Made by a program: the position numbers and the translations under genes. The notes under the pieces were generated by a model that was not told the DNA's origin, made no database searches, and worked only from the letters and a program-made list of their open reading frames with translations. From Chloroflexi bacterium UBA6077 (GTDB taxonomy: Bacteria > Chloroflexota > UBA6077): a stretch of DNA of 64,000 nucleotides. Positions 26,136 to 35,175 of the stretch are shown piece after piece. The first letter of the stretch is position 1. Each line of letters starts with the position of its first letter. The stretch spans positions 1-64,000 of the forward strand of contig DIXP01000099.1 of the NCBI GenBank assembly GCA_002436065.1, written 5' to 3'.

Positions 26136-27257
26136 CTACACGCCGCCGGAATCCTCCAGTGGCGTGATCCCCTCCATCGAGGCCAGGATCGCCGCGCCGT
26201 CCACGCCAAGGCCCGGCACCGTCGGTCGGTCCACCCAGCCGGGCTTGCCAGCGATCCGACAGCCCTCGCGATCAGGCTTCACGAGAAAAATGGAGAGTTC
26301 CTGAGCGCGACGGCACAGCGGCGAAGCGATGGCGAAATGGATCCCGGACGCCGCCCCCAGATGGGTCTCGAACGGGCTCACCACCACCAGGTCGATGCCT
26401 GCCGCCTCGGCGATAGCCGCCACTTTCCGAGCCTCGAACAGCCCACCCAGTTTGATCAGCTTGATGACGAAGACGTCGGCGGAGCGCCTCCTGGCCAACT
26501 CCATCGCCGCCTCCAGTGACTGGAGGCTCTCGTCGGCTCCAACCGCGATGCCCGCACCGCGCCGGACCTCGGCCAGCCCCTCCAAGTCCCAGGCGGCCAC
26601 CGGCTGCTCGAAGTACTCAACTTCGGCATCCTCCACCGCTCGACCCAGTCGAATTGCTTCCGCGACAGAGTAGCCCTGGTTGGCGTCGATGCGGATGGTG
26701 ACCTCGTGGCCGACAGCCTCACGCACCGCCTTCACTCGAGCAGCATCGGCCGCAACACCCTCCCCCACCTTCATCTTCAGAGCCCGATACCCCAAAGAGA
26801 CCCAGCGAGTCGCCTCTTGAACCGCCTCGTCGATCGGCAGGATGCCCATGGGCCTCGTCACCTTCACCAACTCACGAGAAGCACCGCCCAACAGGTTGTA
26901 GACCGGCTGGTCCAGGGCTCGGCCCACCAGGTCATGCAGCGCCATGTCCACGCAGCACTTCGACGTATGGTTGGCGGGCAGATACGCCATCTTCGCATGA
27001 ATGGCCGCCATGTCCATGGGGTCCATGCCCTCGATAGCAGGCAGGAACTCGCTCTCGAGCATGAACCTGACCGACGCGGCGGTCTCTCCAGTGAACCTGT
27101 GAAGGGGGGAGGCTTCACCGTACCCGATCTGGCCGTCCTCGGTGTGCAACTCCAAGATCACGTGGGGTCGCACCGACATAGGCGGCCCGTAGCTGGTCGC
27201 CAGCTTGCTGACGGCCTCTTCGTAGACCAGATGGCAACGCCAAGAGGTGATTCTCAC
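26136..27257 (-). CDS. Enolase-superfamily enzyme (dipeptide epimerase/muconate-cycloisomerase type)
   Basis: This 373-residue enzyme has an N-terminal capping domain (1-125) and a barrel. The MLE-subgroup catalytic set is visible: ALKMKVG (K-x-K, about 160), RIDANQG (Asp), EYFEQPVAAWD (Glu), VGADESLQS (Asp) and VIKLIKLGG (Lys). Two Lys bases on opposite faces of the pocket allow 1,1-proton transfer, as in L-Ala-D/L-Glu epimerase; cycloisomerisation or a racemase role cannot be excluded. It lies between dppC and a peptide-binding protein among peptidases, which favours epimerisation of dipeptides or N-acyl amino acids. It is cytoplasmic. Confidence 0.88.
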   Translation of the reverse strand: MRITSWRCHLVYEEAVSKLATSYGPPMSVRPHVILELHTEDGQIGYGEASPLHRFTGETAASVRFMLESEFLPAIEGMDPMDMAAIHAKMAYLPANHTSKCCVDMALHDLVGRALDQPVYNLLGGASRELVKVTRPMGILPIDEAVQEATRWVSLGYRALKMKVGEGVAADAARVKAVREAVGHEVTIRIDANQGYSVAEAIRLGRAVEDAEVEYFEQPVAAWDLEGLAEVRRGAGIAVGADESLQSLEAAMELARRRSADVFVIKLIKLGGLFEARKVAAIAEAAGIDLVVVSPFETHLGAASGIHFAIASPLCRRAQELSIFLVKPDREGCRIAGKPGWVDRPTVPGLGVDGAAILASMEGITPLEDSGGV

Positions 27258-27306
27258 AGTCTGTCGACCTCCAAAGGCAGGTTGGCTGGCCGCTCGCGCT
27301 CTTGTG

Positions 27307-28203
27307 CTAGTCTATGTAGTTCGGATCGAGGGCGTCGCGAAGGGCATCGCCGAGGCTGTTGAACGCCAGAACACTCAACAGGATCAGCACGCCTGGGTAG
27401 ACCGCCAGGATGGGTTTGGTCCAGATGTAGTTCTGCGCCGCACTCAACATGCTACCCCAGCTGGCCGCGGGGGGCTGAACGCCGAGCCCAAGGTAGCTCA
27501 GGGACGACTCCGTCAGAATGGCGTGGGCAACGCCCAGGGTGGAGGCCACAATGAGGGAGGGCACAGCCTGAGGCAGGATGTGGTGCACTATAATGCGCAG
27601 ATGATTCGCCCCCAGGGCACGAGCAGCATTGACAAACTCTTGCGGGAGAGTCCTCAACACCTCGCTCCGCACCACTCGAGCCACCACCATCCACTGAGTC
27701 AAGCCAATGACCGCGATCACGTTGCCAATGCTGGGGCCGAAGACGGCCAGCACCAGAAGTGCGAGAAAGAAGCTGGGAAGAACCAGCATCGCATCGGTGA
27801 ATCGCATGATCACGGCGTCGGTCCGGCCACCAAAGTAGCCGCTCACAGCACCCAACACCGTACCTATGGTCACCGCAAGGATCACCGCGAGCAGCCCGAG
27901 GGTCATGGAGACCTGGGACCCATATAATAGGCGAGAGAGCACATCTCTCCCATTCTCATCGGTACCCAGCAGATTCTCCACGCTCGGATTGCCCAGCCGG
28001 TTGAGCAGACTGATCTCCTCGGGCGAGTGGGGGGAGATCAGCGGCGCGGTGGCCGCGACCACATAGATGACCACGAGGTACACGGTGGCAAGCAGGGCCA
28101 ACTTGTTCCTGCGGAAGCGTCGCCAGAACTGCTGGAAAGGCGACCTGTAGGCCCGTAGCTGCGCGGCGGAAGCAGCAAGATCGTTGGCAGTAGCAGTAGA
28201 CAT
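27307..28203 (-). CDS. dppC: Dipeptide/oligopeptide ABC permease DppC
   Basis: This is a 298-residue inner-membrane permease. The N-terminal cytoplasmic leader ends in FWRRFRRNKLALLATVYLVV (OppC_N helix). After GTDENGRDVLSRLLYGSQVSM comes the binding-protein-dependent transport domain. The EAA coupling loop is EFVNAARALGANHLRIIVHHILP, and LGLGVQPPAASWGSMLSAAQ lies close to the C-terminus. It starts 13 bases after the dppB stop on the same strand. With DppB it forms the channel for peptide island 1. No Dpp-type ATPase gene accompanies it. Confidence 0.93.
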   Translation of the reverse strand: MSTATANDLAASAAQLRAYRSPFQQFWRRFRRNKLALLATVYLVVIYVVAATAPLISPHSPEEISLLNRLGNPSVENLLGTDENGRDVLSRLLYGSQVSMTLGLLAVILAVTIGTVLGAVSGYFGGRTDAVIMRFTDAMLVLPSFFLALLVLAVFGPSIGNVIAVIGLTQWMVVARVVRSEVLRTLPQEFVNAARALGANHLRIIVHHILPQAVPSLIVASTLGVAHAILTESSLSYLGLGVQPPAASWGSMLSAAQNYIWTKPILAVYPGVLILLSVLAFNSLGDALRDALDPNYID

Positions 28204-28216
28204 CTATGGCTCCTCC

Positions 28217-29164
28217 CTAGCGCAACCGAACCCGAGGGTCCAGGTAGACGTACGCCAGGTCTGTGATTAGGTTGCTGATCACTACCACCAGGGCGATCAT
28301 CATACTGATGCCCATGACCACCGGGTAGTCCCGCTGGAAGGCCGAGTCCACGGCCAACCGACCCATCCCAGGCCATGAGAAGACCGCTTCTGTGATGGCC
28401 GCCCCACCGAAGGCCCTGGGCAACTGCAGCCCGATGACGGTGACTACCGGGATCAGGGCATTCTTCAGCGCGTGTCTCCACAGTACCACCTGCTCACCCA
28501 GCCCCTTGGAGCGAGCCGTTCGCACATAGTCGCGCCTGATGACGTCCAGCATGCTGGAGCGAGTGTAGCGAGCGAGCTGCGCCATGGAGAAGGTGGAAAG
28601 CACTATGGTGGGTAGTAGCAGGTGCCGCAGCAAATCCACCATGGAGAACGCCTCTCCCGTGGTCAGCATCCCTCCTGATGGAAGCCACCTCAGCTCCACT
28701 GAAAAGAGGATGATCAGCATGAGACCCATCCAGAATACCGGCACCGAGACTCCAAAGAAGGCGGTGAGGGTCGCCAGGTAGTCGAAGATAGAGTAGGGCT
28801 TCACCGCCGATACGATGCCCAGCGGCACGGCGATCAGCACCGCCAGCACGATGGAGGTGATGGTGAGCAGCAGGGTAGCAGGTAATCGCTCCGAGACCAT
28901 CTGGCTCACCGCAACGCCATGCTGGTAGGACATCCCTAGCTTGCCCTGGACAACATTTCCCAACCATCGAGCGTACTGCAGCGGAATGGGATCGTTGAGC
29001 CCCAGATTTTCGGCCATCTGCTGGGCCGTCTCGCGGTCGATCTCTGGGTTGTTCAGGAGGGCAGGCCCACCCGGCGCGGCATGGATCACGAAGAACACCA
29101 TGGCGCTGACCACGAACAGCAGCACGATGGCCTGCAAGAAACGGTTAATCAGGTAACCTGCCAT
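28217..29164 (-). CDS. dppB: Dipeptide/oligopeptide ABC permease DppB
   Basis: The 315-residue permease opens MAGYLINRFLQAIVLLFVVSA, the usual DppB first helix, with FFVIHAAPGGPAL and LGLNDPIPLQYARWLGNV next. The transport domain has SVPVFWMGLMLIILFSV, the EAA loop DYVRTARSKGLGEQVVLWRHALKN, and the ending YLDPRVRLR. The start is ATG 29164 with AGGAG upstream. It is transcribed ahead of dppC. The closest relative in this window is the dppB at 52433, with the same layout in the second island. Confidence 0.94.
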   Translation of the reverse strand: MAGYLINRFLQAIVLLFVVSAMVFFVIHAAPGGPALLNNPEIDRETAQQMAENLGLNDPIPLQYARWLGNVVQGKLGMSYQHGVAVSQMVSERLPATLLLTITSIVLAVLIAVPLGIVSAVKPYSIFDYLATLTAFFGVSVPVFWMGLMLIILFSVELRWLPSGGMLTTGEAFSMVDLLRHLLLPTIVLSTFSMAQLARYTRSSMLDVIRRDYVRTARSKGLGEQVVLWRHALKNALIPVVTVIGLQLPRAFGGAAITEAVFSWPGMGRLAVDSAFQRDYPVVMGISMMIALVVVISNLITDLAYVYLDPRVRLR

Positions 29165-29219
29165 TGCTAATTCTCCTACGAGTTGAAAGAGGGCTGACCC
29201 GCCTGTCCGGAAATACAGA

Positions 29220-29267
29220 GGCGGGAATCGGAACCCACACCCTTTGCCTGCTGTCCCGATCCCCGCC
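29220..29267 (-). terminator. Imperfect hairpin between the M28-like gene and dppB
   Basis: GGCGGGAATCGG (29220-29231) pairs with CCGATCCCCGCC (29256-29267) with one mismatch. It lies just after the stop of the M28-like gene at 29289. It may reduce read-through into dppB or protect the upstream mRNA. Confidence 0.5.
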
Positions 29268-29288
29268 CCTTAGATGAGGCTAGAACGG

Positions 29289-31049
29289 CTAGCTGAGGTC
29301 CGCGACCAACCGGTTCACCTCAACGGTGGCCCGGTAGAGGCAATCCTCGATTCGGTTGCGCTCTCTCACCAAACGTGTGCGCAGGAAACCGTACTCGTCG
29401 CTCTTTGGATCCAGCTTCGCAAGCCGCCGAACCGGCTGCATGGCCGGGAGGAGTGGCAGCTGAAGGGCGGGATCCTGATCGAAGTCACCCGTCTGGGTGT
29501 ACAGAACAGGGTTTATGATCCGACTGATGCTCATCAGGCCCCTGTTGAATGCCTCCACCTTGGCCCCGGACAGCTTGTCTCGAAGCGCCTCGAGCTTGGC
29601 AGCGGCAGCCTCGAAGCCCTCCGCCGTCTTCGCCACGGGTGCCAGATCCAGGTGGCCGGCAGCCGCGTCGTTCAGCTCCACCAACAGCTTCTCGAAGTCC
29701 TTGGCAGCGGTGACGAACTCATAGGGTAGCTTCTCGGCGGTGGCGAGACGGGACACCAGGCTGATCAACAGCTGGGTGTCCGCGGCCAGGATGTTCGGAT
29801 CGCCCTTATCGATGGTGTCCTCCGGGCTGTGCCACCAGAAGCCGCCACCGGAGCCGCCCACCGTGCCGCGATCCGGATGCTCGGGCGGGACCATGCGGTA
29901 GGCGCCGAAGGAAGGCATGCCCACGCCCCAGAAGGACTGATCGCCTGCCTTGAAGGGTCGGCGGATGTTGGGCTGGTCGCCGGTGACCTCCCGCATCAGC
30001 TTCTCCATGAACTTCTCGACTTCGCCATGGTTGTAGCGGCAGTCCCAGATCTTCGCGTTCCTGACGCCGGGCGAGTCGATCCCCAGATAGCCAATGCAGT
30101 CCCTGCGAAGCTCGTCGAAGAAGTTGTCGGCGTACCAGGTCGAGCCCGCGTATCGCCCCTGCGAATGGCTGGGCCACCAGGCCACCCGAACGTTCCTGTT
30201 CAAACCGTCCCTGTTCTTGTTCAGAACCCTGGCTATCTCCAAGAGGCAGGCATCGCCGGTCGCGTTGTCGGTCGTGCCGTAGTACCAGGAACAGTGATGT
30301 CCACCCACCAGCATGAACTGATCGTTGCCGGCCTTCCCGTCGATGAAGGCCACCGGCAGAAGCACCTGCTTCCAGCCGATCCAAACCTTGGCCTTCAGCC
30401 GGATCTTCACCTTCCCCTGCTGGCACAGCTCGATCAGCTTGTCCCCGTTCTTCCTGGTCACCGAGATCGCCGGGATCTTCACCAACCGCTGCACGCTCTC
30501 AGGCGTGGGGGTGCCCCAGATCGAGGACACAATCATCTCGTGGATGACGGGCTCGTCGGAAGGCCAGATGTGTACGTGGGCCAAGGCCCCGCTCGCCTGT
30601 GCATTCTTGATCCCATCGGGACCACCACCCGTGGTCAACACAACCTTCCCCGCGACTCCGCCCTCTTCGTAGTCCTCAGGCCGGCCCGCCTGGGCAAAGA
30701 TCATCTTGCCCTTGTCCTGTTGGTCCGACTCCGAGGGGAGGAAGATCATCTCCGCCTCAAAGCCATCCTCCGGGGTACTCGCAGCAAAGGCCCGCGGCCG
30801 ACAAGGGATCTTCATCTGGACCGGCTCGAGTATCTCAATCTCCGCTTCGAGAGGATAGCTGACGTAGGAGTTGAACTTGTACAGCTTGTGGGAGATGCCG
30901 TACTCCGACAACTTGCCGATGATAAAGTCCACCGCCTGCTTTTCGGCTTCGGTGCCGGCCAGCCTCTCCAGCGTGGACAGCTTCTCAACGGTCTTCCATT
31001 CTTCGGCCGCGTCTATCTGCGACCGTAGCGCGACTTCGAGATCAGCCAC
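29289..31049 (-). CDS. M28-like aminopeptidase-fold protein
   Basis: The 586-residue protein begins MADLEVALRSQIDAAEEWKT and needs no signal peptide. A PA-like insert (about 70-220) includes GKVVLTTGGGPDGIKNAQASG. The M28 region has GGHHCSWYYGTTDNATGDA, YLGIDSPGVRN, FKAGDQSFWGVGMPSFGAY and FWWHSPEDTIDKGD. The Glu-Glu pair expected after the beta-strand is replaced, reading WWPSHSQGRYAGS. It is very similar to 22296 and more distant from 60047. It is the first gene downstream of aroM in island 1 and likely acts on cytoplasmic peptides, or has taken on another hydrolytic or binding role. Confidence 0.82.
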   Translation of the reverse strand: MADLEVALRSQIDAAEEWKTVEKLSTLERLAGTEAEKQAVDFIIGKLSEYGISHKLYKFNSYVSYPLEAEIEILEPVQMKIPCRPRAFAASTPEDGFEAEMIFLPSESDQQDKGKMIFAQAGRPEDYEEGGVAGKVVLTTGGGPDGIKNAQASGALAHVHIWPSDEPVIHEMIVSSIWGTPTPESVQRLVKIPAISVTRKNGDKLIELCQQGKVKIRLKAKVWIGWKQVLLPVAFIDGKAGNDQFMLVGGHHCSWYYGTTDNATGDACLLEIARVLNKNRDGLNRNVRVAWWPSHSQGRYAGSTWYADNFFDELRRDCIGYLGIDSPGVRNAKIWDCRYNHGEVEKFMEKLMREVTGDQPNIRRPFKAGDQSFWGVGMPSFGAYRMVPPEHPDRGTVGGSGGGFWWHSPEDTIDKGDPNILAADTQLLISLVSRLATAEKLPYEFVTAAKDFEKLLVELNDAAAGHLDLAPVAKTAEGFEAAAAKLEALRDKLSGAKVEAFNRGLMSISRIINPVLYTQTGDFDQDPALQLPLLPAMQPVRRLAKLDPKSDEYGFLRTRLVRERNRIEDCLYRATVEVNRLVADLS

Positions 31050-31198
31050 TTGGTTTCTCCCTGCCTTTCTTAAGTGTGACCCGAGTCCGAATCCTAATCG
31101 CGGCCATGAGCGGATGGGCCAGACTGCCCATCTACTAGCCCCGCCCTTTGATGCCGAGAGAGACCCGGCCCGAGGGAATCAACTCATCCAAGATGGAT

Positions 31199-31882
31199 TC
31201 AGTTTGTGGGAATCAACTCATCGATGACGCGCGAAAGCATCGTCCTGGCGAAGACGATAGGCTTGCCTACTACATCCTCCACCACGCCCCGCATCGCGGC
31301 GTCCATGCCAACGCAGGTCATCCAGACCATATCTACGTCTTGAGCCTTGAGGTAGTTGGCAGCCTCGCGCGCGGCTTCGAGCCGAGCAGCTCCGCCGTAG
31401 GGGTTGGCCGAGGTAACCACGGCGTCGATCCCCATCTGGAGATACCTCTCCCTCTCCTTCTCCACCTGACCGGCCGAGGGCTTGATGATGCCAAGCCGCC
31501 GCCCCGCCGCCAGAGAGGAGATAATAGCCGGGAACACCTTGCCGGGGTTGACTACCAGACGCGGGGCTTGGATAGCGCTCCAGTCCGCGCCACACAGGAC
31601 GACGACGAACTCGCACCCCTGCCCTAGCAGGTCGTTCACCACCTGCTGCATCTTCGGAAGGATCTTCACGTGGGACAGCAGCGTTGAGGAACCATCGCTC
31701 AACCTCGCTACAATCCCCACTTCTCCAGCCTCGGGAGCGAAGGAGGCGATCTCCTCCCTGCTGAGATTATCCAAGCAGCCCTTTTCGAGGACCTCCACAG
31801 GCTTGGTGAAGACCTCCTTCATATAGGGAACAAGATCGACACGAGGCGACTGCCCGATGGTCGACATGCCGATGCGATGCAC
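31199..31882 (-). CDS. AroM family protein
   Basis: The 227-residue protein starts at GTG 31882, six bases after AGGAGG; the longer frame begins inside that ribosome site. The AroM pattern is clear: HRIGMSTIGQSPRVDLVPYM at the N-terminus, FVVVLCGADW near residue 95, KKLGI-like RRLGIIKPSAGQ, and VDMVWMTCVGMD near 195. The two conserved Cys sit where the paired catalytic Cys of the Asp/Glu/hydantoin racemase superfamily would be, but the activity of AroM itself is not known. A second copy is at 48014 in island 2. The association with dpp genes and peptidases suggests work on an amino acid or its derivative. Confidence 0.85.
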   Translation of the reverse strand: MHRIGMSTIGQSPRVDLVPYMKEVFTKPVEVLEKGCLDNLSREEIASFAPEAGEVGIVARLSDGSSTLLSHVKILPKMQQVVNDLLGQGCEFVVVLCGADWSAIQAPRLVVNPGKVFPAIISSLAAGRRLGIIKPSAGQVEKERERYLQMGIDAVVTSANPYGGAARLEAAREAANYLKAQDVDMVWMTCVGMDAAMRGVVEDVVGKPIVFARTMLSRVIDELIPTN

Positions 31883-32220
31883 AGCAAACCTCCTCACTAC
31901 AACTATAACTAGAGCGTGTTATGAGCCGCAGTCTGTTTCAGGTAGAGTAATGATGTGGAGACAGCGGGTGGTCTCTGCCCACTGGCCATGACCTATACAT
32001 AGCACCGGTGGTATGTTAAGACAGGCAACCCCCTCTTTGCAGAGATACACTAACCGGACCTACTTCCGGATATCTGTGCAATCTGTACAAGAGAGATCCC
32101 GAGGTACCGCAACTCACCGACTATGGCCGGCTGGCTTGGCGCAGATATACCATTTCGGTGCCTGGCCGTCAACGTCCGAACGTGTAAACTGCTAACCCGG
32201 TTCCACGACGAGCAGGACGG
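31883..32220. other. 338-base gap between the amidohydrolase and aroM
   Basis: No gene is visible on either strand; the single short plus-strand frame has no homologue-like features. On the minus strand upstream of aroM there are A/T-richer stretches (around 31990-32015) that could hold a promoter for the aroM-dpp unit, but no strong -35/-10 pair stands out. Confidence 0.4.
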
Positions 32221-33396
32221 CTATTCCGCCGACAGGTCGTACCGGCGGCCACCCTTCATGACGAAGCCCACCCTGGCCAGCGCGCCCATTTCTTCCAACG
32301 GGTTCCCCTGCACCGCAACCAGATCGGCCAGCTTGCCCTCCTCGATGGTGCCGACGCTGTCCGCAACCCTGCACACCTCGGCGGCCCGCCTGGTCATGCC
32401 CAGCAGGGCGTCCATCGGCTTCGCCCCAAACTCCACTACCTTGGCGGCATCGAAGGAGATCAATCCGTGCATGGAGTCGGTTCCCAGCGCCCACTTTACC
32501 CCTGTCCGCAGCAGGTAGCCCCATCGCTCCCGCTTCACCTCCCTGCCCTGCAGCACCTTTTCCCGGATCACCGGGTCGTGGAAGTCCCCCTTCTCGATGC
32601 CCTCGGGATGAAATGCGATTGAGAAGGTACCAACGAGCCATGCGTCCTTCTTGATGGCCAGCTCGATCAGCTCAGGATCAGCCACGCCCGCGTGCTCGAT
32701 GGTGCGCACCCCCAGCTCCAGGCACTTCCTCATGCCCATCCCGCCGTGAGCGTGGGCTGCCACGTAGGTCCCTCCCCGGTCGGCTTCCTCCACGATGGTA
32801 GCGATTTCAGCGTCGCTGTAGCACACCCTGTCTAGCCCGATCCGGCTGGACATCCCTCCCGTGGCGAACAGCTTGAGGAAGTCGGCTCCAGCCTTCAGGT
32901 TCTCCCTGGCCGTCTTGCGGACGCCTTCCACCCCATCGCTGTAGGTTAGAGCCGCCCCATGCGAGTTGGTGGCCGTGATGGACCGAGTGGTGATGATGAG
33001 CCGCGGCCCCGGCACCTCTCCCGCCTCGATGGCCCGGCGCAGCTCCAGGTCCAGGAAGAACTCCTCCCCCATGACACGAGCGGTGGTGACTCCGGACCGC
33101 AGCATTTTGCGCACGTTGCCGATGGAGCGGAATAGCTGGTTCGGAAAGGGCTGCCGCTTCTGCCCGCTCTGGTTCCCGTTTCCAGGGATCAAGGAAACGT
33201 GGGTGTGGGCATCCACGAAGCCCGGCAGCAATGTCTGGTTGCTGAGATCGATGGCCGTTGCGTCTGAGGGGACCTCCAGTCGGTCGGCCGGGCCAACAGC
33301 AACGATCCGGTCGCCCTCCACCAGCACCACAGCGTCCTCCAGGGGCGCCGCCCCAGTGCAGTCGATCAGCCTTTGAGCCCGAATCGCGGTGAGCAT
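32221..33396 (-). CDS. Metal-dependent amidohydrolase (imidazolonepropionase/prolidase-like)
   Basis: This 391-residue cytoplasmic hydrolase has all metal ligands: GFVDAHTHVSL (HxH, about residue 62), FLKLFATGGMSS (Lys, about 168), VAAHAHGG (His), TIEHAGVAD (His) and ALGTDSMHG (Asp). The C-terminal part completes the composite beta-sandwich with EEGKLADLVAVQGNPLEE. Family members cleave cyclic amides, X-Pro or acyl dipeptides. It starts the minus-strand run leading into aroM and the dpp genes, though a 338-base gap follows it. The broken paralogue at 17932 shows the same motif order. Confidence 0.88.
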   Translation of the reverse strand: MLTAIRAQRLIDCTGAAPLEDAVVLVEGDRIVAVGPADRLEVPSDATAIDLSNQTLLPGFVDAHTHVSLIPGNGNQSGQKRQPFPNQLFRSIGNVRKMLRSGVTTARVMGEEFFLDLELRRAIEAGEVPGPRLIITTRSITATNSHGAALTYSDGVEGVRKTARENLKAGADFLKLFATGGMSSRIGLDRVCYSDAEIATIVEEADRGGTYVAAHAHGGMGMRKCLELGVRTIEHAGVADPELIELAIKKDAWLVGTFSIAFHPEGIEKGDFHDPVIREKVLQGREVKRERWGYLLRTGVKWALGTDSMHGLISFDAAKVVEFGAKPMDALLGMTRRAAEVCRVADSVGTIEEGKLADLVAVQGNPLEEMGALARVGFVMKGGRRYDLSAE

Positions 33397-33472
33397 GATT
33401 CCGTTACCTCACAAGCCACCTGTGATCTAGCGCCGAAGGCGCCTATCAGGAGCGGCCCGATTTTACCACAGG

Positions 33473-33501
33473 TTGACTCGGCGATTCACGGGTGCTATCG
33501 T
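33473..33501 (+). promoter_or_regulatory. Likely promoter of the M20 gene at 33555
   Basis: TTGACT (33473-33478), a 17-base spacer and TATCGT (33496-33501) lie about 50 bases before the start codon in the divergent region between the amidohydrolase and M20 genes. Five of six and four of six bases match consensus. Confidence 0.5.
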
Positions 33502-33554
33502 CCCCAACCAGCAGCCTCTAGCGAGGGCTTGCCAAACGGGAGGAGGTGGAGAGG

Positions 33555-34883
33555 ATGCGAGACGAGGGCACCCTGAAGTCGGAGATCTGCCAGGCAATCG
33601 ATCGAGGGAAGGCTGAAACATTCGCCGCCGCCGAGGCGATCCTGCGAAACCCCGAGCTGGGCTTCAAGGAGTTCGCCACGGCCCAACTGGTGTCTGATCG
33701 ATTCCAGCATCTGGGCATTCCCCACCGCACCGGTCTGGCTATCACCGGCGTGAAGGGCGTCATCGACACTGGCCGGCCTGGTCCAACGGTAGCCGTGATG
33801 GGCGAACTAGACTCGGTCGTGGTCTACGACCACCCCTTCGCCAACCCCGAGACGGGCGCGGCCCACGCCTGCGGCCACAACATCCAGATCGCCATGGTGC
33901 TTGCCATCGCCGCGGCCCTCCAGGCCACCGACGCGGTCTCGGACCTCAGCGGCCGTATCGTCCTCTTCGCCGTGCCGGCCGAGGAGTACGTGGAGGTGGA
34001 CTACAGGGTCAACCTGGCTCGCCAGGGCAAGTTGGAGTTTCTGGGCGGGAAGCCCGAGTTGATCCGCCGTGGGGAGTTCGACGACGTCGACGTCGCTATG
34101 CTGACCCATTTGACCCCTCGGCGTGAGGAGCGCAAGCTGTCGATGCTCGACTCGATGAACGGCTGCGTGGTGAAGCAGATGCAGTTCATCGGTAGAGCAG
34201 CTCACGCCGGCTCGGCCCCGCACCAGGGGATCAACGCCCTGAACGCCGCCATGGTGGCCCTCACCGCCATCCACACTCAGAGGGAGACCTTCCGCGACTC
34301 CGACACCGTGCGAGTGCACCCGATCATCACGCGAGGGGGCGACCTGGTGAACGTGGTTCCGGCCGACGTCCGGATGGAGACCTTCGTCCGCGGCAAGACG
34401 GCCGCCGCCATGGAGGACGCCGATGCCAAGGTGAACCGCGCCCTGCGAGCCGGAGCCATTGCCGTCGGAGGGAAGGTGAAGGTCACCACTCTTCCGGGCT
34501 ACCTGCCCCTCACAACCTGCAAGCCCCTCGCCGCCCTCTTCAAGGAGAACTCCCTGAGGGTGGTGAAGCCTGAGGAGTACACGGAGGGCGGCCACCTCAC
34601 CGGTTCGACCGACATGGGTGACATCTCCCACATCATGCCAACCATCCAGCCCATGGCAGGCGGCGCCGAGGGCACCAGCCATGGGTCTGACTACCGGGTT
34701 GTGGACATGGAGAACGCCTGCCTGACTCCCGCCAAGGCGATGGCCATGACCGTGGTGGATCTGCTGCACGGCGATGCCGCAGGCGCTCGCGAACTGCTTG
34801 CCGACTACAAGCCGGCCATGACCCGTGAGCAGTACCTCGCCTTCATGCGAAAAATGAACAGCGAGATGGTGTACGAGGGGTAA
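33555..34883 (+). CDS. M20-family amidohydrolase/aminoacylase
   Basis: The 442-residue zinc hydrolase starts at ATG 33555, eight bases after AGGAGG; the GTG at 33546 overlaps that site. M20D features are AILRNPELGFKEFATAQL, MGELDSVVVYDHPFA, AHACGHNIQIAMVL (metal ligands), VPAEEYVEVDYR (catalytic and ligand Glu) and GRAAHAGSAPHQGINALNAA (dimerisation domain). The C-terminal STDMGDISHIMPTIQP contains the last His. Members remove acyl or carbamoyl groups from amino acids or split p-aminobenzoyl-glutamate-like amides. It is alone on the plus strand, divergent from island 1. Confidence 0.92.
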   Translation: MRDEGTLKSEICQAIDRGKAETFAAAEAILRNPELGFKEFATAQLVSDRFQHLGIPHRTGLAITGVKGVIDTGRPGPTVAVMGELDSVVVYDHPFANPETGAAHACGHNIQIAMVLAIAAALQATDAVSDLSGRIVLFAVPAEEYVEVDYRVNLARQGKLEFLGGKPELIRRGEFDDVDVAMLTHLTPRREERKLSMLDSMNGCVVKQMQFIGRAAHAGSAPHQGINALNAAMVALTAIHTQRETFRDSDTVRVHPIITRGGDLVNVVPADVRMETFVRGKTAAAMEDADAKVNRALRAGAIAVGGKVKVTTLPGYLPLTTCKPLAALFKENSLRVVKPEEYTEGGHLTGSTDMGDISHIMPTIQPMAGGAEGTSHGSDYRVVDMENACLTPAKAMAMTVVDLLHGDAAGARELLADYKPAMTREQYLAFMRKMNSEMVYEG

Positions 34884-34915
34884 AGCCGCGGAAACCACAG
34901 ATTTCCCGAAAACGT

Positions 34916-34941
34916 GGTGGCAGGGCACGTGCCCTGCCACC
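34916..34941. repeat. 26-base perfect palindrome (GGCAGGGCA family)
   Basis: The sequence is self-complementary around CACGTG and lies 33 bases after the M20 stop. Its GGCAGGG/CCCTGCC arms recur at 45564-45584 inside ctaG and, in part, at 35152-35190, which marks a dispersed palindromic repeat. It may act as a bidirectional terminator for the convergent genes. Confidence 0.7.
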
Positions 34942-35004
34942 TGTTGGGGTATCAGCACCCGGCCATCTGGGCAACGGGCTACTACTCCGCCAAACTGGTT
35001 TCGA

Positions 35005-35107
35005 TAGGCCGCCGGCCGGCGGCCTATGCCGGGAGCGCGGGCGGCTCGCCCGCCAGTCCCTCGTGCGGGCGAGCCGCCCGCGCTCCCGGCAGGCGGCTTC
35101 GCCGCCT
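35005..35107. repeat. Cluster of three very GC-rich palindromes
   Basis: In order: a 22-base perfect palindrome (35005-35026); a 26-bp perfect stem (35028-35053 with 35065-35090) with an 11-base loop; and a 7-bp stem AGGCGGC-TTC-GCCGCCT (35091-35107). They fill the space between convergent genes. Such stacked palindromes are typical of REP/BIME-like elements and would form strong terminators on both strands. Confidence 0.75.
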
Positions 35108-35175
35108 GCCAAATCCAATTTGGTCGAGTACTATGGCAACTGGGCGACAGGCAGGGCAGGGCAGAGCACCCTGCA

